Under the pieces are notes generated by a model, which saw nothing but the letters and a program-made list of their open reading frames with translations, was not told where the DNA came from and did no database searches. The position numbers were made by a program, and so were the translations under genes. A stretch of 64,000 nucleotides of DNA, from the NCBI GenBank assembly GCA_017303415.1, contig JAFLBJ010000002.1, positions 250,001 through 314,000 of the forward strand, given 5' to 3'. Positions 9,298 through 19,201 of the stretch are shown one piece after another (within the stretch, counting starts at the first letter, position 1; the number at the start of each line of letters is the position of its first letter). This stretch comes from Chitinophagales bacterium. Lineage in GTDB: Bacteria > Bacteroidota > Bacteroidia > Chitinophagales > Chitinophagaceae.

Positions 9298-12200
9298 ATG
9301 AGAAAACGCTCGTCCAGGGCCCTGGTCTGGGGGTTATTGCTGTTCCCCATGTTCCTCGGGGCTCAGACCACCTTCCCGGTCAACGGGGTAGCCGAACCAA
9401 CTGACAAGGCTTATGCATTTACCAACGCCATTATTGTTAAAGATGCCTCCACCACGTTGCAGAATGCCACGCTGGTGATCAAACAGGGGCGGATCGTTGC
9501 GGTAGGAACCGGCATTGCTGTTCCGGCCGGTGCGATCGTTGTAGATTGCAAAGGGAAGTTTATCTATCCCTCTTTCATTGATATTTATACCAATTATGGC
9601 CTTCCGGCTCCCCAACGGGCGCAGGCAGGGTTTAACTTTTTTGGAGCGGCCCAACTCACTTCCAATCAAAAGGGAGCTTATGGATGGAACCAGGCACTCC
9701 GGACCGATGTGGATGCCGGGCGTCTCTTTGCCGCCGATGCGACAAAAGCCAAACAATTACGTGATCTTGGTTTCGGTACCGTGCTGACCCATCAAATGGA
9801 TGGGATCGCGAGAGGAACCGGAGCGGTTGTGACCCTGGCCGATGAAAAGGAGAATTTGACCATGGTCAAGCCTCGTGCCACGGCTCATTATTCCCTGAGC
9901 AGGGGAACCTCCACCCAGTCTTATCCCTCTTCGATGATGGGTACCATCGCCTTGTTGCGTCAAACTTTTTATGACGCGCAATGGTATAAATCAAAACCAG
10001 CCGCAGAAGGAGTGAACCTGTCCCTGCAATACTTTAACGAAGGACTCAGCCTGCCTCAGATCTTTGAGGCCAATGATAAATGGAATGTACTTCGGGCGGA
10101 TAATATCGGCACCGAATGGGGTGTGAAATTCATTTTCAAAGCCGGGGGCAATGAATACCAGCGGATCGCTGAAATGAGAGCCACCAATGCTTCCTTTATT
10201 TTACCCCTGAACTATCCGGCCGCTATGGATGTGGATGACCCCAATGATGTACGCTTTGTGGGGTTGGATGACCTCAAGCACTGGGAACTGGCTCCGGGTA
10301 ATGCCGCTGCTTTTGAAAAGGCGGGTATAAATTTCTGCCTGACCACCTCAGACCTGACGAATACCACTGAGTTTGCCGCCAATTTGCGCAAGGCCATTGA
10401 ATATGGCCTGACAGAGAAAGCAGCCTTGGAAGCGTTGACCAAAAATCCAGCCACCCTCCTTGGAATTTATGATCAGGTAGGAAGTCTGGATGCTGGCAAA
10501 TGGGCCAATTTCGTTATCACCAATGGTCCTGTTTTTAATGAAAAAACGGTGGTACATCAAAACTGGGTGCAGGGGCATCGTTATGATGTGAAGAATGATA
10601 GCTGGTATGATGTAAAAGGAACCTACCAATTCATCACCAAAGGCAGTGTTCAGAAAAATTTTCAATTGGAATTGAAAGAGGGCGGCGCGGCTTCTTTTAT
10701 TGCGCAGGATACACTGACGGGAAAATATACCTACAATGGAAAATTGGTCAAACTCAGCTATACGGAAGGTCGTGGGCCACGTGCCAAAGAGACCATCATG
10801 AGCGGGGTGGCCAATGATCCACAAAACTGGACAGGGTCAGGAACAGATGCGGATGGTAAACCATTTACCTGGACAGCCAGTATGACGGCACCCCTGGTCG
10901 CCAAATCCGACAGTGCGCGTGGGCCACGTCCGGTGGAAGTGGGTAAGGTAACCTATCCCTTCCTCGCTTATGGACAAGAACAACTTCCAGGCCAGGAGAC
11001 CATACTTATTAAAAATGCTACTGTTTGGACCAATGAAAAAGAAGGGGTGCTGAGTAATACCGATGTGCTGTTGAAAGGTGGAAAGATCGCGGCCATCGGA
11101 AAGAACCTGAGCGACCCCGCGGCAAAAGTGATTGATGGAACGGGTAAGCACCTTTCTGCCGGCATCATTGATGAGCATTCGCATATTGCAGCCGCTTCGA
11201 TCAATGAGGGTGGCCAATCCGTTACTTCCGAAGTACGGATCGGTGATAACCTGAACCCGGATGATATAAATATCTATCGCCAATTAAGTGGAGGCGTAAC
11301 TTCCTCGCATATCCTGCATGGTTCGGCCAATACCATTGGGGGCCAGACCCAGTTGATCAAATTGCGTTGGGGTGCCAATGCGGAAGGCCTGAAATTCAAA
11401 GGCGCCGATGGATTTATCAAATTTGCCCTTGGAGAAAATGTAAAACGCTCTTCCGCTACACAGGGCAACACCCGTTTCCCCGATACCCGGATGGGTGTGG
11501 AGCAGGTACTGACCGATGCCTTCCAACGCGCGACTGATTACCAAAATCAATGGAAGGAAGCCGAAGCAAATAATAAAAAGAAAGGCGCCACACCGATCGT
11601 GGTGCGTCGTGACCTGGAACTCGATGCGCTGGTGGAGATCATGAATAAGAAACGTTTCATCACATGTCACTCCTATGTACAGAGTGAGATCACAGCCACG
11701 ATGCGTGTAGCCGAGCGGTATGGATTCCCGGTAAATACATTTACCCACATCCTGGAAGGATATAAAGTAGCGGACAAGATGAAAGCACACGGGGCCAATG
11801 CTTCAACCTTTAGTGACTGGTGGGAATACAAAATGGAAGTAATCGACGCTATTCCTTACAATGCCACCATCATGCAGAAAGTAGGATTGAACGTGGCGAT
11901 CAACTCCGACGATGCTGAAATGGCCCGCCGGCTTAATCAGGAAGCGGCCAAGAGTGTGAAGTATGGAGGAATGGGTGAGGAAGATGCCTTGAAAATGGTT
12001 ACCCTCAATCCCGCCAAGATGCTTCATGTAGATGACAAGGTAGGCAGTATCAAGATCGGGAAAGATGCCGATGTGGTGTTGTGGAGTGATAACCCGCTCA
12101 GCATTTATGCCGTAGCGCAATACACCATTGTTGATGGCACGATCTATTTTAGTCGTGATATGGACAAAGAACTTCGCCAGAAAAACCAGGAAGAAAAGAA

Positions 12201-12351
12201 CCGTATCATCGCTAAGATGGCGGCCGCCAAACGCGCACCGGGTGCCAATCCGGGAAATTTCCAACGCGCGCGTCCCCGTTTCGAAGTGATGCATACCTGC
12301 AGTGAGCATGCACACGAGCATGGTTTGTTGGTGGTAGAAGGAGAGGAATAA
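9298..12351 (+). CDS. Large exported amidohydrolase with two tandem amidohydrolase-fold halves
   Basis: A 1017-aa protein with a signal peptide (hydrophobic residues 8-22, ending FLGAQ). Two copies of the amidohydrolase/imidazolonepropionase-like fold are joined: residues about 35-440 and about 560-960. The second half keeps the metal ligands: H627xH629 in DEHSHI, the His in TCHSY, the His in FTHILEG and the Asp in INSDDAEM. The first half has the fold signatures (GKFIYPSFIDIY, NPATLLGIYDQVGSLDAGK) but no HxH, so it looks catalytically dead. The middle (about 440-550) is beta-rich. Another related gene follows 63 nt downstream. The protein is probably periplasmic; its substrate is unknown, and such proteins are often annotated simply as amidohydrolases. 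Confidence 0.85.
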   Translation: MRKRSSRALVWGLLLFPMFLGAQTTFPVNGVAEPTDKAYAFTNAIIVKDASTTLQNATLVIKQGRIVAVGTGIAVPAGAIVVDCKGKFIYPSFIDIYTNYGLPAPQRAQAGFNFFGAAQLTSNQKGAYGWNQALRTDVDAGRLFAADATKAKQLRDLGFGTVLTHQMDGIARGTGAVVTLADEKENLTMVKPRATAHYSLSRGTSTQSYPSSMMGTIALLRQTFYDAQWYKSKPAAEGVNLSLQYFNEGLSLPQIFEANDKWNVLRADNIGTEWGVKFIFKAGGNEYQRIAEMRATNASFILPLNYPAAMDVDDPNDVRFVGLDDLKHWELAPGNAAAFEKAGINFCLTTSDLTNTTEFAANLRKAIEYGLTEKAALEALTKNPATLLGIYDQVGSLDAGKWANFVITNGPVFNEKTVVHQNWVQGHRYDVKNDSWYDVKGTYQFITKGSVQKNFQLELKEGGAASFIAQDTLTGKYTYNGKLVKLSYTEGRGPRAKETIMSGVANDPQNWTGSGTDADGKPFTWTASMTAPLVAKSDSARGPRPVEVGKVTYPFLAYGQEQLPGQETILIKNATVWTNEKEGVLSNTDVLLKGGKIAAIGKNLSDPAAKVIDGTGKHLSAGIIDEHSHIAAASINEGGQSVTSEVRIGDNLNPDDINIYRQLSGGVTSSHILHGSANTIGGQTQLIKLRWGANAEGLKFKGADGFIKFALGENVKRSSATQGNTRFPDTRMGVEQVLTDAFQRATDYQNQWKEAEANNKKKGATPIVVRRDLELDALVEIMNKKRFITCHSYVQSEITATMRVAERYGFPVNTFTHILEGYKVADKMKAHGANASTFSDWWEYKMEVIDAIPYNATIMQKVGLNVAINSDDAEMARRLNQEAAKSVKYGGMGEEDALKMVTLNPAKMLHVDDKVGSIKIGKDADVVLWSDNPLSIYAVAQYTIVDGTIYFSRDMDKELRQKNQEEKNRIIAKMAAAKRAPGANPGNFQRARPRFEVMHTCSEHAHEHGLLVVEGEE

Positions 12352-12414
12352 TGAGAAGCTATGGGCCTTTAGCTGTTAGCTTTTCGCACAAGTAATTATT
12401 ATAAAATTGAAACA

Positions 12415-13725
12415 ATGAAAAAGTTACTCTTAATATTTCTTTCGATCGGCCTGCTGAGTGGCATACAGGCCCAGGAGAATGTATATCCTGCGCCGGCGCA
12501 GAAGGGCCTGCTGTTTATTACCCATGCTACCATCCATGTAGGTAATGGCACGGTGATCAATGATGGTACGATCAAGGTTATGGATGGAAAGATTCAGGAA
12601 GTAGGGACGAATATCGCTGTCCCGTCCGGTGATGTAACCGTGTATGATGTAAAAGGGAAGCATGTCTATCCCGGGCTGATCCAGGCCAGTTCTTCGCTGG
12701 GTTTAGTCGAGGTGAGCAGCATTCGTGCCACCAGTGATGTGAATGAAATTGGGGAAATGAACCCGAATATCCGCTCCATCGTAGCGTATAATACCGATTC
12801 GAAGGTGACCAATACTCTTCGGAATAACGGCATATTGTTATCCAACGTTGTACCGGGTGGCAGCCTGATCACAGGGTCATCCTCTGTGGTGCAACTGGAT
12901 GCCTGGAACTGGGAAGATGCGGCCTATGTAATGGATAATGGGATTCATTTTCAAATGCCTTCCTTGTTGGCGCGTCGTGGTGGCCGGGGTGGTTTTGGCG
13001 GATTTGGACAACAACCGGCAGGTGACCCGGTGCAAAGGGCCCTGGATCAAATTGAATCGGTGAAAGCTTTCTTTCGGGAGGCCAAGGCTTACCTGGCAGA
13101 ATCAAAACATGCCGAGGTGAATCTGAAATATGAAGCTGTAAAAGGGTTGTTTGAAAAGAAGCAAAAACTCTTTGTGCATTGTGATATCGTGAAACAAATG
13201 TTGATCGCCCTGGATTTTGCCAAGGAGTTTGGGTTCCAGATCGTGATCGTGGGTGGGAGTGATAGCTGGCAGATCGCTGAGCTGTTAAAGGCCAACAATG
13301 TACCTGTCATCCTGAACCAGATGCATAGTCTGCCTACTTTGATCGATGATGATGTGGACCAACCTTATAAGACACCCGCGTTGTTGCAAAAAGCCGGGGT
13401 ACTCTTTGCGATCAATGATGAGGATGGGCAGTTTCGTGGCCGCAACCTGGCCTTTAATGCAGGTACGGCCGCTGCTTACGGGTTAAGCAAAGAAGAAGCC
13501 TTGTCCGCCATTACGTTGAATGTAGCGAAGATCCTTGGTATCGATGACCGCACCGGGTCAATTGAAAAAGGAAAGGATGCAAACATTGTGGTATGCGAAG
13601 GCGATATCCTTGATATGCGTAGCCAGCTCATTACCGATGCTTTTATCCAGGGTCGTAAGGTCAGCCTGGATGACAAGCAGAAACAATTGTTTGAGCGATA
13701 TAAGTATAAGTATGGGGTGAAGTGA
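12415..13725 (+). CDS. Exported amidohydrolase-family protein, degenerate metal site
   Basis: A 436-aa protein with a signal peptide (MKKLLLIFLSIGLLSGIQAQ). The amidohydrolase fold is evident from the N-terminal beta-strand module (ITHATIHVGNGTVINDG), VYPGLIQ, AAAYGLSKEEALSAIT and ILGIDDRTGSIEKGKDANIVV. The position normally holding HxH reads GLIQASSSLG, so the first two metal ligands are missing; one His (FVHCD) and an Asp-rich NDEDGQF remain. A Gly/Arg-rich loop (RRGGRGGFGGFGQQ) sits near residue 195. Co-directional and 63 nt after the 1017-aa homologue, it may work as a partner subunit. Catalytic activity is doubtful. Confidence 0.82.
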   Translation: MKKLLLIFLSIGLLSGIQAQENVYPAPAQKGLLFITHATIHVGNGTVINDGTIKVMDGKIQEVGTNIAVPSGDVTVYDVKGKHVYPGLIQASSSLGLVEVSSIRATSDVNEIGEMNPNIRSIVAYNTDSKVTNTLRNNGILLSNVVPGGSLITGSSSVVQLDAWNWEDAAYVMDNGIHFQMPSLLARRGGRGGFGGFGQQPAGDPVQRALDQIESVKAFFREAKAYLAESKHAEVNLKYEAVKGLFEKKQKLFVHCDIVKQMLIALDFAKEFGFQIVIVGGSDSWQIAELLKANNVPVILNQMHSLPTLIDDDVDQPYKTPALLQKAGVLFAINDEDGQFRGRNLAFNAGTAAAYGLSKEEALSAITLNVAKILGIDDRTGSIEKGKDANIVVCEGDILDMRSQLITDAFIQGRKVSLDDKQKQLFERYKYKYGVK

Positions 13726-13866
13726 GGGGAGAGACGTGAGACGTGAGACGTGAGGCGTGAGGCGTGAGGGGAGAGACGTGAGACGTGAGGCGTGAGACGT
13801 GAGTAAAACTCACGATTCACGTCTCACGATTCACGTCTCACGATTCATCTCTCACGCCTCACGTTT
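13722..13866 (+). repeat. Heptamer-repeat hairpin acting as a terminator
   Basis: Starting at the stop codon of the amidohydrolase, tandem 7-bp units (GAGACGT, GAGGCGT and variants) run to about 13803. A 5-nt spacer (TAAAA) follows, then the complementary units (CTCACGA, TTCACGT, CTCACGC) to 13863, then TTTTTA. The fold-back stem of over 50 bp plus T tract is placed exactly as a rho-independent terminator for the plus-strand gene and against the convergent VOC gene. It uses the same 7-bp period as the array at 2366-2690 but a different unit. Confidence 0.8.
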
Positions 13867-14238
13867 TTATACATGTTGATCGATCAGGATCACATTTCCA
13901 TCCGGGTCTTTCAGGAAAATATGAGCGGGGCCGGTGGTAGTAGCATCGGCTTCGGCATCGAGGGCAATACCGGAGGCTTTCAACTGCGATTGGATGACCC
14001 GTACATCTTCAAACTCATCGAGTTTTTGGGCGTTCTGGTCCCAACCCGGATTAAAGGTCATAAGGTTTCCTTCAAACATTCCCTGGAACAGTCCGACAAC
14101 TGCATTGCCATTTTTTAACACGATCCAGTTTTGTTCGATATTCCCACCCTTAAAGGTAAACCCGAGATTTTCATAAAAGGCCTTGGAAGCATGAATGTCT
14201 TTCACGCTGAGGCTGATGGAGAAGGCGCCGAGGTGCAT
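13867..14238 (-). CDS. VOC (glyoxalase/bleomycin-resistance fold) family protein
   Basis: A protein of about 123 aa of the vicinal oxygen chelate superfamily, formed of paired beta-alpha-beta-beta-beta modules. Recognisable parts are SLSVKDIHASKAFYENLGF at the N-terminus and the C-terminal AHIFLKDPDGNVILIDQ, which is typical of the family. The start at 14238 (MHLGAFSISL) is preferred over 14280 because the fold begins there. The catalytic or binding partner cannot be assigned; such small VOC proteins act in detoxification, antibiotic sequestration or unknown reactions. Confidence 0.82.
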   Translation of the reverse strand: MHLGAFSISLSVKDIHASKAFYENLGFTFKGGNIEQNWIVLKNGNAVVGLFQGMFEGNLMTFNPGWDQNAQKLDEFEDVRVIQSQLKASGIALDAEADATTTGPAHIFLKDPDGNVILIDQHV

Positions 14239-14295
14239 AGTATTTTGTTTTAGGGAAGTTACGGAAAGAGCCGCGAACAATCCTTCAATGGCGAA

Positions 14296-14586
14296 TTATA
14301 CCAAAATGGACAATTTGATCCTCCCTTCGAGTCCAATTTCTACAATTTTCTGTAATGTTGACATCCTTACCTCTTTGATATTATTCTCAATTTTTGAGAT
14401 ATAAGATTTTGTTGTTCCTACTTTTTCAGCCAATTCTTCCTGAGTAAGGCCCTTCTTCTTTCTGGCCATTTGTAGCAGAGCACCCATACGAAAAGTCTCA
14501 TATTCAGTCTCATATGCATCTCGTTTTGGGGTACCTTTTTTCCCAATATGCTTGTTTTTCAGATCCTCAAGAGTGAAGGTTTGCAT
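14296..14586 (-). CDS. HigA-like XRE-family antitoxin/repressor
   Basis: A DNA-binding protein of about 96 aa. The N-terminal part (MQTFTLEDLKNKHIGKKGTP) is the typical lead-in of Bacteroidota HigA-type antitoxins. The helix-turn-helix lies at LTQEELAEKVGTTKSYISKIEN, with a short C-terminal beta segment (GRIKLSILV). The start at 14586 is chosen from that family pattern; 14601 would add five residues. In complete systems the toxin gene lies directly upstream and overlaps slightly; here only its 3' part remains (14567-14722), so this antitoxin appears orphaned. It may still autorepress or act on other toxins. Confidence 0.82.
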   Translation of the reverse strand: MQTFTLEDLKNKHIGKKGTPKRDAYETEYETFRMGALLQMARKKKGLTQEELAEKVGTTKSYISKIENNIKEVRMSTLQKIVEIGLEGRIKLSILV

Positions 14587-14722
14587 CCTTTTCGATTTCA
14601 TATTGTTTTTTTAATCTGATTGCTTTCTTTATTTCCTTCCAAGGTGTTTTTTGAGTTTTTTTCTGAAATCCATGAAGGACAATGATCAACTTGTCTTTTT
14701 CGAAAAAGCAAACTTTTTTCAC
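14567..14722 (-). pseudogene. Remnant of a HigB/Gp49-like toxin gene (C-terminal half)
   Basis: Read on the minus strand, this 51-codon frame encodes VKKVCFFEKDKLIIVLHG followed by FQKKTQKTPWKEIKKAI and a Lys-rich end. The FQKKTQKTP motif is the signature of the C-terminal half of HigB/RelE-type (phage Gp49-like) toxins. It overlaps the antitoxin start by about 20 nt, as in intact operons. The first half of a normal toxin of about 110 aa is absent: upstream there is only the terminator hairpin of secA and an in-frame stop at 14774-14776. It begins with GTG and could be expressed as a fragment, but is unlikely to be an active ribonuclease. Confidence 0.75.
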
Positions 14723-14735
14723 CGCCAAATTAAAG

Positions 14736-14765
14736 AAAAAAAGTTTCTCTAAAGAGAAACTTTTT
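14736..14765 (-). terminator. Terminator of secA
   Basis: A perfect 13-bp inverted repeat (14738-14750 against 14753-14765, core AGTTTCTCT) lies 55 nt beyond the secA stop. On the minus strand it ends in a run of seven T, typical of a rho-independent terminator. The plus strand also carries T after the stem, so it might work in both directions. Confidence 0.75.
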
Positions 14766-14819
14766 CCACGACTTTATTCTGTGTTTATACGAAGTTCATT
14801 GGGGGTAGGAAATTAAAGC

Positions 14820-17800
14820 CTAAGCCTCTTTCCCATGACAATGCTTGTATTTCTTTCCGCTACCACAGGGGCAGGGATCATTTCGCCCGATCTTGGGACC
14901 AACCTTGACGGGTTCGTGTTTTACAGCGGCCCCACCGGTAGATGGATCATAATAATCTTTTTCATTGGCGCCATAATCTTCACCCGCTGCTTCCACTTCG
15001 GCTTTATTGGCCCGCATCCGGCTCATGTCCGTTTTTTCCTGACGGCCTTCTTTTAACTGGGCTGTTTCTTCCTGTACAGGCAGACCGGCATGACAGAGGA
15101 AGGAAACGATATTACGGTTCACTTCCGCATCCATGATCTTGAACAGGTTGAACGCTTCCACCTTGTAGATCACCAGAGGATCTTTTTGCTCCAGGTAGGC
15201 GGTTTGTACACTTTGTTTCAGGTCATCCATGGCACGGAGATGTTCCTTCCATGAATCATCGATCGTGGCCAGTGTGATGGTTCTTTCCAGCGCGTTGCAG
15301 AGTTCTTCTCCCTGACTGTCGAGCATTTTCTGCAGGTTGGTAAGGGCGTTGATGCCTTTGGTGCCATCGGTAAAAGGAACGACCACATTTTCGATATGGC
15401 GACCCTGTGTTACCCGGATATTTTTAAAGACCGGCATCGCCTGGGTCTTGAGTTCATCTTTCTTGCGTTGATAATGAGAAGTCGCTTCCAGGTACAATTT
15501 GTCGGTGAGTTCACCGGCATTTCCACGCAGGAATTCTTCTTTTTCAATGGCGGTATCAATACCGAAATTGACGATACAATCCAGTTTGAACCCATCATAA
15601 TCTTCCTGCTCTTTGTAGGCATTGACCAACCCTTCTGCTACGATCGAGAAGGCATTGTCGATATCCAGCGCGAGACGTTCGCCAAAGAGTGCGTGTTGTC
15701 TTTTGCCATAGATCACATTCCGCTGCTTGTTCATGACGTCATCGTACTCGAGCAGGCGTTTACGGATACCAAAGTTATTTTCCTCCACTTTTTTCTGTGC
15801 TCTTTCAATGCTCTTGGTGATCATGCTGTGTTGGATCACTTCGCCTTCTTTGTACCCAAGCCGGTCCATGATCGAAGCGATACGTTCACTACCAAACATC
15901 CGCATCAGGTCATCATCCAGGGCCACATAGAACAGGGAAGACCCGGGATCACCCTGACGACCGGCACGACCACGCAACTGGCGGTCAACCCGCCGGCTTT
16001 CATGGCGCTCGGTACCAATGATGGCCAATCCACCTGCTTCTTTTACACCAGGCCCCAGTTTGATATCGGTACCCCGACCCGCCATGTTAGTGGCGATGGT
16101 AACGGCACCGGCCAATCCGGCTTCGGCAACAACCTGTGCTTCGCGACTATGTTGTTTGGCGTTGAGTACATTGTGTGGGATCTTTTTTACATGGAGCATT
16201 TTGCTCAACAGTTCACTGATCTCCACGGAGGTGGTGCCCACCAGCACCGGGCGGCCTTCATTACGGAGCCGCTCGATCTCATCAATGGCTGCTTTGTATT
16301 TTTCCCGTTTGGTTTTAAATACCATGTCCTGCTCATCTTTACGTACCATGGGCAGGTTGGTGGGGATGGTTACCACATCGAGTTTGTAAATGGTCCAGAA
16401 TTCACCGGCTTCTGTTTCGGCTGTACCGGTCATACCGGCCAGTTTATGGTACATCCGGAAATAATTCTGGAGGGTAACCGTGGCATAGGTCTGCGTAGCG
16501 GCTTCGATCTTCACGTTCTCTTTGGCTTCAATGGCCTGGTGAAGTCCGTCGCTGTAGCGGCGGCCTTCCATGATACGACCGGTTTGTTCATCCACGATCT
16601 TAACCTGTCCTTCGATCACAACGTATTCCACATCTTTTCCAAAGAGCGTGTAAGCCTTGAGCAATTGCTGCACGGTATGGATACGATCGGCTTTGAGCCG
16701 GAATTCATTGAGGGCTGATTCTTTTAACTGGAGTTTTTCATCCGGTGTGGCCTCGGTCTTTTCAATTTCTGCGAGGCGCATACCGATATCGGGCATCACA
16801 AAGAAATCAGGATCTTCCCCGGCACGGGTAAGCATCTGGATTCCCTTATCGGTGAGGTCCACCGAATTATTTTTCTCATCGATATAAAACAACAGTTCCT
16901 CGTCGATCCGTTTCATCTCCTTCTGCTGATCGGCGAGATAATAGTTCTCGGTCTTCTGCATTTTTACCTTGATACCGGGTTCACTCAGGAACTTGATCAG
17001 GGGGCCGTATTTAGGTAAGCCTCTGTGCGCGCGGTAAAGCTGCATGCCTCCGCCTTTGGGGTCATCATCTCCTTCGGCCATTCGCTTCTTGGCTTCATTC
17101 AGGCAATTCCGGGCAATCTTTTCCTGTGCCTCTACCAATTGTTGTACACGAGGCTTAAGGATATGGTATTGCTGGTCATCACCACGGGGTACCGGACCAG
17201 AGATGATCAGGGGAGTACGGGCATCATCGATCAATACAGAGTCGGTTTCATCCACCATGGCATAATGGTGTTTGCGTTGTACCATCTCATCGGCATTGTG
17301 TACCATGTTGTCGCGGAGATAGTCAAAGCCAAATTCGTTATTGGTCCCGTAAGTGATATCGGCCTGATACGCTTTTCGGCGATCTTCGGTATTTGGTTGG
17401 TGTTTGTCAATACAATCTACGGTGACTCCCAGCCATTCAAAGATGGGGCCGTTCCATTCCTGGTCACGACGGGCCAGGTAGTCGTTCACGGTTACAATAT
17501 GTACCCCTTGTCCTGCCAGGGCATTCAGGTAAGCGGGCAGGGTGGATACCAGGGTTTTACCTTCCCCGGTCGCCATTTCGGCGATCTTTCCCTGATGCAG
17601 TACCATACCACCGATCAACTGCACATCATAATGTACCATGTTCCAGGTGATCAGGCTTCCGGCCGCACTCCAGCTATTGCTGTGAATGGCTTTGTCGCCT
17701 TCGATCTTTACATAATCTCTTTTTACACTCAGGTCACGATCGAGTTGGGTGGCGGTCGAGGTTAGCGTAGTATTTTCCTTGAACCGGCGAGCGGTTTCTT

Positions 17801-18149
17801 TAACAACGGCAAAGGCTTCCGGAAGAATGGCTTCCAGGATGGCCTCTGTCTCTTCATCTCTTTTCTTTTTCAGTTTATCCACTTCCTGATAGATCGCATC
17901 CTTTCCCATCAGGTCATTGAAGGCCAGGCTTTCCGCTTTGGCATTCTTTTCTGCGATCTCTGCATCGATCGGTGCCAGGTGGGCGGCAATTCGTTCACGG
18001 AATTCGTTTGTTTTGGCACGCAGTTGATCGTGGCTAAGGCTTTGGTAGGAATTAAAATATTCGTTGATCCGGGTTACCTGGGGCCATAGGCTCTTAACGT
18101 CCTTCTCCGATTTACTCCCTCCAAATAGCTTTGAAATGAAACCGATCAT
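14820..18149 (-). CDS. secA: Preprotein translocase ATPase SecA
   Basis: The ATP-driven motor of the Sec pathway, 1109 aa, pushing unfolded proteins through SecYEG. Visible: the first nucleotide-binding domain with ATGEGKTL and the [15 protein letters not shown] box, the second with [13 protein letters not shown] and the [12 protein letters not shown] motif, the scaffold/wing region, and the C-terminal zinc-binding tail [13 protein letters not shown] that contacts SecB or ribosomes. The protein is about 200 aa longer than E. coli SecA, as is usual in Bacteroidota; the extra length lies mainly in an insertion around residues 340-450 and near the C-terminus. It is monocistronic, with its own promoter element about 100 nt upstream and a terminator at 14736-14765. 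Confidence 0.97.
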   Translation of the reverse strand: MIGFISKLFGGSKSEKDVKSLWPQVTRINEYFNSYQSLSHDQLRAKTNEFRERIAAHLAPIDAEIAEKNAKAESLAFNDLMGKDAIYQEVDKLKKKRDEETEAILEAILPEAFAVVKETARRFKENTTLTSTATQLDRDLSVKRDYVKIEGDKAIHSNSWSAAGSLITWNMVHYDVQLIGGMVLHQGKIAEMATGEGKTLVSTLPAYLNALAGQGVHIVTVNDYLARRDQEWNGPIFEWLGVTVDCIDKHQPNTEDRRKAYQADITYGTNNEFGFDYLRDNMVHNADEMVQRKHHYAMVDETDSVLIDDARTPLIISGPVPRGDDQQYHILKPRVQQLVEAQEKIARNCLNEAKKRMAEGDDDPKGGGMQLYRAHRGLPKYGPLIKFLSEPGIKVKMQKTENYYLADQQKEMKRIDEELLFYIDEKNNSVDLTDKGIQMLTRAGEDPDFFVMPDIGMRLAEIEKTEATPDEKLQLKESALNEFRLKADRIHTVQQLLKAYTLFGKDVEYVVIEGQVKIVDEQTGRIMEGRRYSDGLHQAIEAKENVKIEAATQTYATVTLQNYFRMYHKLAGMTGTAETEAGEFWTIYKLDVVTIPTNLPMVRKDEQDMVFKTKREKYKAAIDEIERLRNEGRPVLVGTTSVEISELLSKMLHVKKIPHNVLNAKQHSREAQVVAEAGLAGAVTIATNMAGRGTDIKLGPGVKEAGGLAIIGTERHESRRVDRQLRGRAGRQGDPGSSLFYVALDDDLMRMFGSERIASIMDRLGYKEGEVIQHSMITKSIERAQKKVEENNFGIRKRLLEYDDVMNKQRNVIYGKRQHALFGERLALDIDNAFSIVAEGLVNAYKEQEDYDGFKLDCIVNFGIDTAIEKEEFLRGNAGELTDKLYLEATSHYQRKKDELKTQAMPVFKNIRVTQGRHIENVVVPFTDGTKGINALTNLQKMLDSQGEELCNALERTITLATIDDSWKEHLRAMDDLKQSVQTAYLEQKDPLVIYKVEAFNLFKIMDAEVNRNIVSFLCHAGLPVQEETAQLKEGRQEKTDMSRMRANKAEVEAAGEDYGANEKDYYDPSTGGAAVKHEPVKVGPKIGRNDPCPCGSGKKYKHCHGKEA

Positions 18150-18252
18150 AATTACGGGTTATTGGGTATTTGCTAAAAATTTGATTTTTAAGAATTTTAC
18201 CCGGTCAAAAAGGGTGCTATATTTTGAATCAGGCCATTTTGACAGAGGAAAG

Positions 18253-18260
18253 CAAAGATA
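18253..18260 (-). promoter_or_regulatory. Bacteroidota -7 promoter element for secA
   Basis: The minus strand reads TATCTTTG, an exact TAnnTTTG, about 104 nt before the secA ATG. No convincing -33 TTG is seen at the usual distance. The rest of the 18150-18372 gap, AT-rich near secA, shows nothing else recognisable. Confidence 0.45.
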
Positions 18261-18372
18261 GGAAATTGGTCAGGGTTTCGGGGAGGCAGGAAACACTCCA
18301 CAACCCATTAATTTTCATGTTTTTTTAACGTACTTTACCCTCATTCCGGGTATTCATAGGAAATAATAACTT

Positions 18373-19068
18373 ATGCGCGCTACCATCATCCCTTTCCTGG
18401 CCCTCCTCCTTCTTGCAGGGGCCTCTTGTACCAGCAGCGAAATTGGCAACAGTAAGGACGTAAACCCCGATGCCGTTTTCTTTGACTATAAAATATGGTC
18501 GGAGGAAGGGAAGGAGGATGCTGTTGTTAAATTACAATACCGGATGGGTGGACCGGATGGTACCACCCTGGTTTTAAATGAACCCAGTAAGGTATTCGTG
18601 GATGGAAAGGAACTTCCCGTAGACAGTACCAAATTTGAAGGCGCCTATTACGAATTTGTTCAGCCCCTGGCACAGTTTGCCGGAAAACATACCATTCGGT
18701 TTATAGACCTGAACGGAAAAGAATTTAAAGAGGAATTTGAGTTCAGGCCTTTTTCACTTGACCCCGATATTTCCGACACCATTTCCCGGTCAGACCTGGT
18801 TTTTTCTTTTAAAGGGTTGGAAGATGGTCAGCCCGTTCAGGTCTGGATGTCGGATACCTTATACTCCAGTAATGACATCAACCAGGTGGACACTATACGT
18901 CAGGGAAAGATCATGCTTTCAAGTGCCCGATTATCCGATCTGGCACCCGGACCTGTACATCTTTTATTTACCTGGGAATCGGAAAAAGTATTGAATGAAA
19001 CTTCCCGGGAAGGCGGTCTGCTTCGAAAAACATATAGCCTGCGGCGGGAAATTGAGCTGAAAGATTGA
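18373..19068 (+). CDS. Putative lipoprotein of unknown function
   Basis: A 231-aa protein with an N-terminal export signal (MRATIIPFLALLLLAGASC). The Cys at residue 19 could be lipidated, although the lipobox (GASC) is not ideal. The mature part is beta-rich with no recognised domain. It has repeated immunoglobulin-like strand patterns such as FAGKHTIRFIDLNGKEFKEEF and a terminal LRREIELKD. Co-directional with the large secreted protein that follows after 133 nt, but no shared operon is evident. Function not recognised. Confidence 0.7.
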   Translation: MRATIIPFLALLLLAGASCTSSEIGNSKDVNPDAVFFDYKIWSEEGKEDAVVKLQYRMGGPDGTTLVLNEPSKVFVDGKELPVDSTKFEGAYYEFVQPLAQFAGKHTIRFIDLNGKEFKEEFEFRPFSLDPDISDTISRSDLVFSFKGLEDGQPVQVWMSDTLYSSNDINQVDTIRQGKIMLSSARLSDLAPGPVHLLFTWESEKVLNETSREGGLLRKTYSLRREIELKD

Positions 19069-19201
19069 TAATTCGGTAGGTAATATTATTTTTGACCGCA
19101 ATACGACCGATCTTATCCTTTTTTGTACTTGCTTTCTGTGCCCAAAACTAGAAGATGTCAAGACGACGGAGGTTTAAGTAGGCAAACCAAAAACCTCTTT
19201 C

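Noticed and set aside
13476-13820. Minus-strand frame with SRLTPHVSRLS repeats
   Set aside because: Derived from the second heptamer array and the antisense of the amidohydrolase gene.
15396-16718. 440-codon plus-strand frame opposite secA
   Set aside because: Antisense to a well-conserved essential gene and without any recognisable protein features.
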